A stretch of DNA of 19,196 bases from an uncultured Candidatus Saccharibacteria bacterium (lineage in GTDB: Bacteria; Patescibacteriota; Saccharimonadia; Saccharimonadales; Saccharimonadaceae): contig CANEKB010000012.1 in NCBI GenBank assembly GCA_947427985.1, positions 1 through 19,196 of the forward strand, read 5' to 3'. A program made the translations under genes and the position numbers. Positions 13,717-19,196 of the stretch are shown here, piece by piece. How positions within the stretch are numbered: position 1 is the first letter of the stretch; each line of letters starts with the position of its first letter. The notes under the pieces were generated by a model, which worked only from the letters and a program-made list of their open reading frames with translations, was not told the DNA's origin and did not search any database.

Positions 13717-14940
13717 TCATCTAGACATTAACGAAGCGGCCTCCATCTGAGTAACCGGAATTGATTTAATATTCTCAACGGTACTATCTTCTCCGGTCCG
13801 TATCGCGTGCAGTTGTCCATCCGCTTTATCAGCGGCATACCGCCGCGAATACAAGTTTATAGCATATTCTACTCCACCGCCAGCCTCCTTAAGCTTATCT
13901 ACGTTAAGCCCCACCCCAACATAATAGACAGTCAGCACAAACATATCGTCCTGTTCCTCAAAACTTGAACCATAGATATTACCATGACTGCTAGCAGCAC
14001 CATTATAGAAGAAGGAATACATCTTCAACAAGCACTCAACTAACTCCGGGTTTTGCGTGTTAAGATAGATTACATCATTATAAGAAGTCGGGGTTGTTTC
14101 TTCCTGATAGTAGTTAATATAACTGCGCTTGAACGAAAGTAGCGATTTACAATCTCCGTAATATTCATAGTCGCACGTATTAGTACCATCAATACGATTC
14201 GGCGTTAAGATGGTATAATAATCGTACTCTTTAATCGTGTAGTCATCTTCCGTTATACCATAATTATGGCCCAAGAGTCCGTACCACTCCTCAGCTATCT
14301 TTTGCAAGTCGTCTATTGTGTCGTACGAATATTTTAATAACACGTCGCTCGCAACAACACTATTTTCTACAATTACTAAACCCGTTATTTCTTCGTCAAC
14401 GTAACCCTTTGGCATAGCCCCGCCCGTGCTTCGCCCGGCTTGCAGAAAAGCCACTGCCTCAGCTTTAGTCATTTGCTTAAACTTTTCTACATCTACCACA
14501 TCGTCAACGTCCAAAACAGCATCATCAACTGCATCAACATAGTCGGCAGCATCGGTGGTAGCATTTCCCTCAGAACCGTCGGTAATATTGCCAGCTACAC
14601 TATCAGCGGGATCGTTATTCTCATCATTCTGCATCACCACGACGCAGACGATACCGATAATTGCCGCTATTAAGACTACCGCACCGACAATACAGGCAAT
14701 CAAAATTGGCTTCTTTGACTTAGACGGCGGCGCCTGAACTGGCGGATTCTGAACAATCGCGTTTTGGGTAGGCTGCAAATTTTGAATAGGTTGCGAATTT
14801 TGGCTAGGAAATGCCTCGTCTTGATTCATTATATTCTGATTGAGACTCTGACCGGAGTTCTGATCAAGCATTATAGAGTTTTGATCCATGGCGTTTCGGC
14901 TCGCATCATTTGTATTTCCAGGATTCATCTCGGAACTCAC
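13717..14940 (-). CDS. Membrane-anchored protein with N/Q-rich cytoplasmic head
   Basis: A 407-aa protein with a GTG start preceded by AAGGAG (7-nt spacing). Residues 1-72 are a low-complexity Asn/Gln/Met/Ser segment with repeating QN units (MDQNSIMLDQNS, LNQNIMNQ, IQNLQPTQN). Residues 78-103 form one membrane helix after KSKK. Residues ~105-150 are an acidic Asp/Asn linker, and the remaining ~250 residues form an external domain with Tyr-rich stretches (YDTIDDLQKIAEEWYGLLGH). Three cysteines occur in a short span (NTCDYEYYGDCK and ECLL), so disulfides are possible. The layout is common for Saccharibacteria-specific surface proteins; the family is not recognised. Confidence 0.75.
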   Translation of the reverse strand: MSSEMNPGNTNDASRNAMDQNSIMLDQNSGQSLNQNIMNQDEAFPSQNSQPIQNLQPTQNAIVQNPPVQAPPSKSKKPILIACIVGAVVLIAAIIGIVCVVVMQNDENNDPADSVAGNITDGSEGNATTDAADYVDAVDDAVLDVDDVVDVEKFKQMTKAEAVAFLQAGRSTGGAMPKGYVDEEITGLVIVENSVVASDVLLKYSYDTIDDLQKIAEEWYGLLGHNYGITEDDYTIKEYDYYTILTPNRIDGTNTCDYEYYGDCKSLLSFKRSYINYYQEETTPTSYNDVIYLNTQNPELVECLLKMYSFFYNGAASSHGNIYGSSFEEQDDMFVLTVYYVGVGLNVDKLKEAGGGVEYAINLYSRRYAADKADGQLHAIRTGEDSTVENIKSIPVTQMEAASLMSR

Positions 14941-14981
14941 TAAGTTACTCCTTAACTAAAATTAACCTTAATCATAAGAAC

Positions 14982-14987
14982 ATTATA
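14982..14987 (-). promoter_or_regulatory. -10 box of the N/Q-rich membrane protein gene
   Basis: Minus-strand TATAAT in GTGATATAATG; predicted +1 is about 14975, giving a leader of ~35 nt with AAGGAG before GTG. Confidence 0.55.
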
Positions 14988-15035
14988 TCACGCTCCGCAC
15001 GCCTCCAAAACTCTCCACGGCTTTTCGGCTTATGT

Positions 15036-15041
15036 TATAAT
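15036..15041 (+). promoter_or_regulatory. Extended -10 of the five-TM protein gene
   Basis: TGT-TATAAT; predicted +1 is about 15048. The ATG at 15044 is therefore upstream of the transcript start, leaving ATG 15050 (2-nt leader) or ATG 15059 as starts. Confidence 0.6.
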
Positions 15042-15049
15042 AAATGCAT

Positions 15050-16495
15050 ATGGAGGCCATGAAGAAAACTAAAAACTCGCCCGAAGCCGACGATCTACTC
15101 TGGCCGTCGCTTGAGCATCACACAAACCGCGCCGTCGATGCCTCAGCCGAAGAAAAAACGTCGTCCGAGTTACTCTGGCCTAGCGAACTTATCAACGAGC
15201 AGGCTGAAGCTGCTCGTGCTGAAAGCCACTGGCCTTTGACCTTGAGTACTTTTAGCTTCATAATGGCATCAATCTTGGCCTTCCTGATCGGGCCAATGCA
15301 GATGATCCTGCTCATGATTACCAAAAATTACGAATGGGTCACTACCGATTATTACCCGACAGCGCTAAAAGTTATGCTGCTCTGTTCTGGGCTGCTTTCA
15401 ATTGTGAATGTCGTCGCACTCGTTCTGGCTTGGAAAAGTCGCCCACGCACTGCTCGTCTCACCGCCGTTTTAGTAGCCGGTGCGGCGCATCTCTTCAGCA
15501 TTGGCTGGGTAGCAGCTTTTCTAATCACCTTCCAGCCAAACCAACTTGCTATCACAACACTCATGGGTATCTTTATCTTCTGGACCGGGGCGCTACTTAT
15601 ATCGAAGCAGTATTCATCGCACCAAAAACCTAGCCTTATTATGCACTTGATTATCATAGGTTTAATTCTATCAGCCATCGCCGAAGCGATTCTTACGGGG
15701 ATCTATATTTTTCGGAAAACCGATCTCGTCGAAATTGACGAAACTGCAATCGAAGAGCTAGTCGACGCAGAATTTGCCGCTCGGATCGAAGGTGTTCCTG
15801 AAGACCTTAGTAAGCGCGCCTTCGCAATTTGTAACGGTGCATATCACCTCGTCTTCCAAAGCCCTACCGACCCTGAAACCGCCCTCTTCGAATGCAAAAA
15901 TACCGCTGAAGTCTATTCAATTAGCACCTCAAAACAAGATGCTAAGGCACCCTCCGCCGCTTATCTTGGCAAAGTCAAAGACGCTTCGGTCGAAACTGCT
16001 TTCCCTGACGCCAAATATCTCTTCCGAGACTTATCCGCCAAAGATCTACCGAGCGAGCTCACTATACTGCTACCTGCCAGCTCCGAAGCAGAACTCGTCG
16101 AGAAATATCTAGAACCAATTCGCCAAGTTCTTGAAAATCATGACTCCCTAAAGCTCAATGTTTTTTGGACTAATGAGCTCGAAGAAATCCTCACTACTCG
16201 TGATTTCGTCCTAATTGGCGCGGTCGGGACTATGTCGATGGTCGATTGGTTACCACACGGCGCTGTCTTCCAGGGCATCGAAAACGGACAACCGATAAAA
16301 TACACTTTCGAAATTGACCATCATCTCGTCGCACTACGCGATCTCGGCGCAGACCCAAAACTCTATCCAGCCGCCACGCGCGATGCCCTCAAATCAAAAC
16401 CACATCTCAGTTATTCTCAGGCTGAGCGGCCCGAGAACCTAAACCTTGACGAGTTACGCGAAAATTTATTGAATAGTTTTGTTCAGCCAGAGTAA
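15050..16495 (+). CDS. Five-TM membrane protein of unknown function
   Basis: About 481 aa from ATG 15050. The N-terminal 60 residues are cytoplasmic and acidic, with two copies of an LLWPS motif (DDLLWPSLEH and SELLWPSEL) plus HWPL just before the membrane. Five hydrophobic helices follow at about residues 64-90, 103-128, 136-161, 166-185 and 196-221. The C-terminal ~255 residues form a soluble domain with an FAICNGAYHLVFQ segment and a GAVGTMSMVDWLPHGAVF segment. I do not recognise the family. The repeated LLWPS suggests a short binding motif for a partner. The ATG at 15044 precedes the predicted transcription start; ATG 15059 is the other candidate. Confidence 0.7.
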   Translation: MEAMKKTKNSPEADDLLWPSLEHHTNRAVDASAEEKTSSELLWPSELINEQAEAARAESHWPLTLSTFSFIMASILAFLIGPMQMILLMITKNYEWVTTDYYPTALKVMLLCSGLLSIVNVVALVLAWKSRPRTARLTAVLVAGAAHLFSIGWVAAFLITFQPNQLAITTLMGIFIFWTGALLISKQYSSHQKPSLIMHLIIIGLILSAIAEAILTGIYIFRKTDLVEIDETAIEELVDAEFAARIEGVPEDLSKRAFAICNGAYHLVFQSPTDPETALFECKNTAEVYSISTSKQDAKAPSAAYLGKVKDASVETAFPDAKYLFRDLSAKDLPSELTILLPASSEAELVEKYLEPIRQVLENHDSLKLNVFWTNELEEILTTRDFVLIGAVGTMSMVDWLPHGAVFQGIENGQPIKYTFEIDHHLVALRDLGADPKLYPAATRDALKSKPHLSYSQAERPENLNLDELRENLLNSFVQPE

Positions 16496-16535
16496 GCCGA
16501 CTCGTGGCACGCACAATAATTTACGTTTAACCTTC

Positions 16536-16577
16536 TTCATCCTCTCCTTAATTACTCTATGGCTAGACAACGGAGGG
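16536..16577 (-). repeat. Conserved 3' block of cassette (copy 4)
   Basis: The most divergent copy: after the stop it reads TTAAGGAGAGGATGAA, and the coding side has CCCCTCCG (Pro-Leu instead of Ser-Leu before RC). Confidence 0.85.
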
Positions 16578-16746
16578 GACGAGCGTCATGGCGATAGTAC
16601 CAGCCTGTGGAAGATGTTTCTATGCCAAAGCTCATATCATAAGCAATATTTGAACTGCTAGCACGTAGTGCCCATATTATTCCCATATGTCCCATAAATT
16701 TAGCTTCATCTACATCTGGGTACCAATCTCCGCTGCGGACGAAGAA
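16552..16746 (-). other. Silent variable cassette P2-left (FISUMP C-terminal segment)
   Basis: Minus-strand frame of 64 codons starting FFVRSGDWYPDVDEAKF and ending YYRHDARPLRCLAIE-stop. The interior differs from all others (GHMGIIWALRASSSN in the middle). The usual FSLRC is RPLRC, so even the framework position before LRC varies. No start codon or ribosome binding site. Head to head with P2-right, with a 127-bp centre containing two strong palindromes. Confidence 0.85.
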
Positions 16747-16765
16747 GCCTTTCCTCCTGTTCGGT

Positions 16766-16793
16766 GCAAAATCAATCAGCTGATTGATTTTGC
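16766..16793. repeat. Perfect 28-bp palindrome in cassette-pair centre
   Basis: GCAAAATCAATCAG followed directly by its exact complement CTGATTGATTTTGC, with no loop bases. It is AT-rich and lies between the 5' ends of P2-left and P2-right. Confidence 0.9.
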
Positions 16794-16818
16794 TAAACGT
16801 TTAATAGACATAGAGCGC

Positions 16819-16850
16819 TGTTAAAATCGTTCAGTTGAGCGATTTTAACA
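16819..16850. repeat. Second near-perfect 32-bp palindrome in cassette-pair centre
   Basis: TGTTAAAATCG pairs exactly with CGATTTTAACA, and most of the ten bases between also pair. Outer partial arms TGTTCG (from ~16758) and CGAACA (to ~16856) enclose both palindromes, so the whole centre can fold as a branched structure. Confidence 0.85.
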
Positions 16851-16873
16851 CGAACAACAAAAGTAGCTAGATC

Positions 16874-17080
16874 TTCGTCCGCAGCGGGCACTTAGTTCTA
16901 GACGAAGGGAATAACAGATATACTGGCAGCGTCGGTGATTATTATAGCAGAAATACCTCTGAGACTAATGCGACCAGTATATACCTATTAGCGTTTAATT
17001 GGTTTTGGAATTACCCTAACTACAACGAAACCGAGTCGCGTTATGGTGGCATATCCCTCCGTTGTCTAGCCATAGAGTAA
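16874..17080 (+). other. Silent variable cassette P2-right (FISUMP C-terminal segment)
   Basis: Plus-strand frame of 68 codons starting FVRSGHLVLDEGNN and ending RYGGISLRCLAIE-stop. The middle is Asn/Tyr/Trp-rich (GDYYSRNTSETNATS and FNWFWNYPNYN), typical of ligand-binding variable regions. No initiation signal. It shares the TTCGTCCGCAGCGGG 5' core and the full 42-bp 3' block with the others. Confidence 0.85.
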
Positions 17081-17095
17081 TCAAGGGAGGATGAA
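17054..17095 (+). repeat. Conserved 3' block of cassette (copy 5)
   Basis: Consensus form: TCCCTCCGTTGTCTAGCC through the TAA stop to TCAAGGGAGGATGAA. Confidence 0.92.
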
Positions 17096-17130
17096 GAAAT
17101 AAGGAAAAGCTAAATGATATTGTATGGGCC

Positions 17131-17262
17131 AGCTTAATTCTAGGCTTTCTGAAACCATGTGGCTCCGACCACTCGGGCTGAGCCGGGTCTGAATCACGGC
17201 CTGCGTTAGCAGGTTCGATTCAGAGAGGCTCACCCAGGTTGAGGAAAGTCTAGAATTAAACT
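17131..17262. ncRNA. Long structured hairpin, possible RNA of unknown class
   Basis: End arms AGCTTAATTCTAGGCTTTC (17131-17149) and GAAAGTCTAGAATTAAACT (17244-17262) pair at 18 of 19 positions, one of them a G-U wobble. The interior is also paired: GAGCC/GGCTC, CTGAATC/GATTCAG and an apical CCTGC-GTTA-GCAGG. It contains T-arm-like GGTTCGATTC and a GAGGAAAGTC string, but lacks the context for tmRNA or RNase P RNA, and the SRP GGAA/GGAAGCAGCC signature is absent. There is no T-run. It lies between cassette pair 2 and the 3' end of the minus-strand HNH gene. Strand and expression are undetermined. Confidence 0.5.
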
Positions 17263-17287
17263 GATCTAGGGATTTATTAGCTTTCCC

Positions 17288-18031
17288 TTATTCCACCCCA
17301 ACCGCCAACTCATTCGGGCATGCCGTCAGTACCTTTGCAATTGCATCATGCTCCGCTTGGGTCACCCAAAGGCCATATTTATACTTCACCGAGACCTGTC
17401 GCGCTACATACTGACATCGAAACGCTTTATTTTTTGGTAACCAAGTCGCCGCATCACCATCCGACTTCTGCTGATTTGCGCTCGCATCTACCGCAAGTAA
17501 ATTTAGAGGATCCGTCGCCAACGCATAGCGCTCCTCAGCCGTCTTATATTGTGCACCTTTTTGCCAAGCATCCGACAAAGCCACTACATGATCGATCTGC
17601 ACACCCTTTGATAAATCCGTCTTTTCATAAAAAATCAAATTTTGTCCAGTATAAGGCTCTATAAACTCTCCCGCCAAAACCGTACATTGGTCAGCGTCTA
17701 ATTTTGCCGTTTCGCCCAACTCACGCTTAATAATGCGCTGGCGTAAACTGCACCCTTCAATCGTCGGCCAAGTTTTATAGAACTCTTCACGACTGTATCC
17801 AGTCTTTGGCGCACGTCCTTTGATCTCCAGCTTTTCTAAAACCTCTGTCGCCAACAACTGCCCTTCCATGCCTACGGCGCCATCGCTATCGATAGCCTCT
17901 GCTGGTTCCACAATCGGCTCATAGCTATTCGGGTTCGCAATCACTACACCAACCAGAGCCGCAATTGACGCAACCGCAGCCACTATACGCCGTCCTCGAT
18001 ATCGACTAATTCTTTGCCTACCTGATCTCAT
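17288..18031 (-). CDS. Membrane-anchored HNH endonuclease (DUF1524/GmrSD-type)
   Basis: A 247-aa protein. A basic N-terminus and a hydrophobic helix (about 15-32) imply export or anchoring. The nuclease domain shows QIDHVVALSDAWQKGA (D147, H148), DPLNLLAVDASANQQKSDGDAATWLP and NKAFRCQYVARQVSVKYKYGLWVTQAEHDA, the hallmark set of the DUF1524 HNH family widespread in actinobacteria. Such secreted nucleases degrade external DNA, which for a nucleotide-scavenging episymbiont could feed salvage or DNA uptake (inference). Four cysteines (94, 116, 206, 238) suggest disulfides and a link to the DsbA-like protein. The ATG at 18031 lies 2 nt after the predicted +1. Divergent from the CYTH gene. Confidence 0.88.
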   Translation of the reverse strand: MRSGRQRISRYRGRRIVAAVASIAALVGVVIANPNSYEPIVEPAEAIDSDGAVGMEGQLLATEVLEKLEIKGRAPKTGYSREEFYKTWPTIEGCSLRQRIIKRELGETAKLDADQCTVLAGEFIEPYTGQNLIFYEKTDLSKGVQIDHVVALSDAWQKGAQYKTAEERYALATDPLNLLAVDASANQQKSDGDAATWLPKNKAFRCQYVARQVSVKYKYGLWVTQAEHDAIAKVLTACPNELAVGVE

Positions 18032-18039
18032 CTATTCTC

Positions 18040-18045
18040 ATTATA
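18040..18045 (-). promoter_or_regulatory. -10 box of the HNH nuclease gene
   Basis: Minus-strand TATAAT (in GCGGTATAATGAG); predicted +1 is 18033, leaving a 2-nt leader before ATG at 18031. Confidence 0.65.
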
Positions 18046-18059
18046 CCGCACTTTCGTGC

Positions 18060-18065
18060 TACAAT
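18060..18065 (+). promoter_or_regulatory. Extended -10 of the CYTH gene
   Basis: TGC-TACAAT; predicted +1 falls exactly on the A of ATG 18072, so a leaderless mRNA is expected. It overlaps the divergent promoter region of the HNH gene. Confidence 0.7.
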
Positions 18066-18071
18066 GGGGCT

Positions 18072-18674
18072 ATGAAACCAGAAATCGAAGCAACTTTTAC
18101 TAAAATCGAGAAAAATCAACTCCAGATACAGCTTAAGCAACTCGGCGCCACCCTGCTCCAGCCCGACACGCTCATGCGGCGTACGATTTTTAGCATTGAT
18201 GACCATTCCTTCGTACGCGTGCGCGACGAGGGCAACCGAATCACTATGAGCTACAAGCATCTTGATAGCCTTAGCCTCTCCGGCATGAAAGAAATTTGCC
18301 TGACTGTAGATAGTTACGAAGAAGCTCTTAATTTTGTCAAAGCCATCGGCCTCAAGCCAAAAGCTGAGCAAGAAACTTATCGTGAAGAATGGCGCATTGA
18401 TGATGTCGAAATCGATATTGATACTTGGCCCTGGATTCCCAGCTTTGTGGAAATTGAGGGCCCCAGTGAAGCTGCTGTCGAAGAAGTTGCTGCAAAACTC
18501 GGTTTCAAAATGGATGACGCACTCTTTGGCTCGGTTGACCAAGTCTATAATCTCTATTACGATGTCACCAGTCAAGACATCAACTATTGTCCTGAAATTA
18601 AGTTCACCGACGTACCGGACTGGCTTGAAACTAAGCGGCGGCCAGATCCACTCGACAAGCCAAGCATTATCTAG
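18072..18674 (+). CDS. CYTH-domain protein (class IV adenylate cyclase/triphosphatase-like)
   Basis: A 200-aa protein. The N-terminal EIEATF is the ExExK signature of the CYTH tunnel fold with the lysine replaced by Thr (T8). Further family features are FVRVRDEGNRITMSYK, KEICLTVDSYEEALNFVKAIGL, EEWRIDDVEIDIDTWPWIPSFVEIEGPSE and YNLYYDV. CYTH enzymes hydrolyse or cyclise nucleotide or inorganic triphosphates using acidic/basic tunnel residues; substrate cannot be predicted. The ~40 residues after YYDV are an extension. A leaderless start is inferred at 18072. It ends 47 bases before cassette pair 3. Confidence 0.85.
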   Translation: MKPEIEATFTKIEKNQLQIQLKQLGATLLQPDTLMRRTIFSIDDHSFVRVRDEGNRITMSYKHLDSLSLSGMKEICLTVDSYEEALNFVKAIGLKPKAEQETYREEWRIDDVEIDIDTWPWIPSFVEIEGPSEAAVEEVAAKLGFKMDDALFGSVDQVYNLYYDVTSQDINYCPEIKFTDVPDWLETKRRPDPLDKPSII

Positions 18675-18721
18675 CTCCTCCGTTATAATAGCCCAGACAA
18701 TTTTGATTAATTAAACCTTTC

Positions 18722-18763
18722 TTCATCCTCCCTTGATTACTCTATGGCTAGACAACGGAGGGA
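18722..18763 (-). repeat. Conserved 3' block of cassette (copy 6)
   Basis: Exact consensus over 42 bases (TCCCTCCGTTG ... GGGAGGATGAA on the minus strand). Confidence 0.92.
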
Positions 18764-18934
18764 CATGCCCCAGCTGTTTAAAGAGTTGCGATATAACGTA
18801 TTACTTCCATCTGTATTTTCTAGATAGCTAGCAAGGCCATTTATGTTGCTACTAGACCAGTATTGAAAATAACGTCCAGGCTGGACAAAAGCAGCAGGGA
18901 AGCTAATGATTATACTCGTGTGCCCGCTGCGGAC
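18737..18934 (-). other. Silent variable cassette P3-left (FISUMP C-terminal segment)
   Basis: Minus-strand frame of 65 codons starting VRSGHTSIIISF, with YFQYWSSSNINGLASYL (the FISUMP YWSS-type motif) and ending SWGMSLRCLAIE-stop. The two Phe codons found upstream in other cassettes are missing because the 5' core is directly fused to the partner cassette: 18924-18934 is shared by both. No start codon or ribosome binding site. Confidence 0.85.
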
Positions 18935-19116
18935 ATCTACACGCTAATAAGGAATTTATCTGGAATATTGGTGAGGCTATGGCCTTTTACACTAGTTCCG
19001 CCTCTACGCTTGGAGCAGTATTTTACCTTGATCAAGTCAATAATACCACAGATCCATCGTTTAGAAATATTCTACACCACTGGGGCTTCTCCCTCCGCTG
19101 TCTAGCCATAGAGTAA
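18925..19116 (+). other. Silent variable cassette P3-right (FISUMP C-terminal segment)
   Basis: Plus-strand frame of 63 codons beginning RCGHLHANKEF and ending HHWGFSLRCLAIE-stop. Swapping the single central T of the core (TGC) back to A restores the normal RSGH start, so this cassette and P3-left have been joined exactly within the palindromic core CCGCWGCGG. The middle is Ser/Thr/Asn/Tyr-rich and unrelated to the other copies. Confidence 0.82.
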
Positions 19117-19131
19117 TCAAGGGAGGATGAA
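19090..19131 (+). repeat. Conserved 3' block of cassette (copy 7)
   Basis: Consensus with one silent change (CGCTGT instead of CGTTGT). Confidence 0.92.
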
Positions 19132-19193
19132 AAGCCAAGCTTCCGAGTGAAGAAAAAGTTTTTACTTTTTATTCTGAGGAAGTGCAGGCTTTT
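19130..19193. repeat. Hairpin abutting cassette pair 3
   Basis: Arms AAAAGCC (19130-19136) and GGCTTTT (19187-19193), a second stem CTTCC/GGAAG, and an apical AAAAAGT-TTTT-ACTTTTT stem. It starts inside the end of the 3' block. Flanking sequence on the right is cut by the window edge, so a terminator function cannot be judged. Confidence 0.55.
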
Positions 19194-19196
19194 CTG

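Noticed and set aside
17131..17262. RNase P RNA, tmRNA or SRP RNA, based on GAGGAAAGTC and GGTTCGATTC strings
   Set aside because: Element too short and lacking the required conserved regions of each; the strings occur in the wrong context.
18684..18689. TATAAT after the CYTH gene as a promoter into cassette pair 3
   Set aside because: No -35, no extended -10 TG, and it would transcribe P3-left only in antisense.
1210..19131. Diversity-generating retroelement (lectin-fold variable regions suggest it)
   Set aside because: No reverse transcriptase, no near-identical template/variable repeat pair and no adenine-limited differences; cassette middles differ in length and at all bases.

Overview
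The window looks like a chromosomal segment of a Candidate Phyla Radiation (Patescibacteria) bacterium, most probably a Saccharibacteria (TM7) relative. The reasons are gene content (a compact core set including RuvA, RuvC, RadA, L19, RNase HII and YchF, among lineage-specific membrane proteins with low-complexity tails), FISUMP-type lectin-like proteins, and very short or absent mRNA leaders. TGA acts as a stop (ruvA and other genes end in it), which argues against the UGA-recoded Gracilibacteria/Absconditabacteria. The lineage call is inference; no rRNA is present.

Layout. 1-1070 is the 3' part of a FISUMP-domain surface protein gene. 1071-1700 is a hairpin followed by two silent cassettes placed head to head. 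1800-2740 (minus) holds a 31-aa mini-gene and a DsbA-like oxidoreductase gene. 2755-5027 is a CBS-domain protein gene overlapping radA. 5157-6611 carries ruvC, a small secreted or anchored acidic protein, and ruvA. 6628-8268 carries rplS and a fused rnhB-yraN. 8398-9813 is a HAD-family gene. 9822-10059 is a third cassette locus holding one cassette. 10074-12631 contains two unrecognised genes with unusually GC-rich codon use, each with its own strong promoter, long leader and near-identical terminator. 12654-14940 (minus) holds ychF and a membrane-anchored N/Q-rich protein. 15050-16495 is a five-TM membrane protein. 16536-17095 is a second head-to-head cassette pair, followed by a long hairpin. 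17288-18031 (minus) is a membrane-anchored HNH nuclease, divergent from a CYTH protein (18072-18674). 18722-19131 is the third cassette pair, again followed by a hairpin.

The main discovery is a dispersed set of seven silent gene cassettes in four intergenic loci. Each is an open frame of about 60-77 codons with no start codon or ribosome binding site. It begins with DNA for (F)FVRSG, runs through a hypervariable Tyr/Ser/Asn/Trp/Gly-rich middle, and ends with DNA for LRCLAIE-stop (one copy lacks the E) plus 15 conserved noncoding bases. The translation matches the C-terminal end of a FISUMP/C-type-lectin-like domain, so the cassettes look like donors for replacing the C-terminal variable face of an expressed surface protein outside this window. 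The organisation recalls Neisseria pilS, Borrelia vls and Treponema tprK donors, but the head-to-head pairing, the palindromic 5' core (CCGCWGCGG) and the dyad-bearing 3' block are distinctive. No expressed recipient gene with the LRCLAIE ending and no dedicated recombinase are visible here.

A second general observation concerns translation initiation. Four start codons (2740 minus, 2755, 5671, 18072) lie exactly where +1 is expected from a TATAAT-like -10 box, and two more lie within 2 nt, so leaderless transcription seems common here. Other genes (ruvC, rplS, the minus gene starting at 14940, and the two GC-rich genes) use leaders with Shine-Dalgarno sequences.
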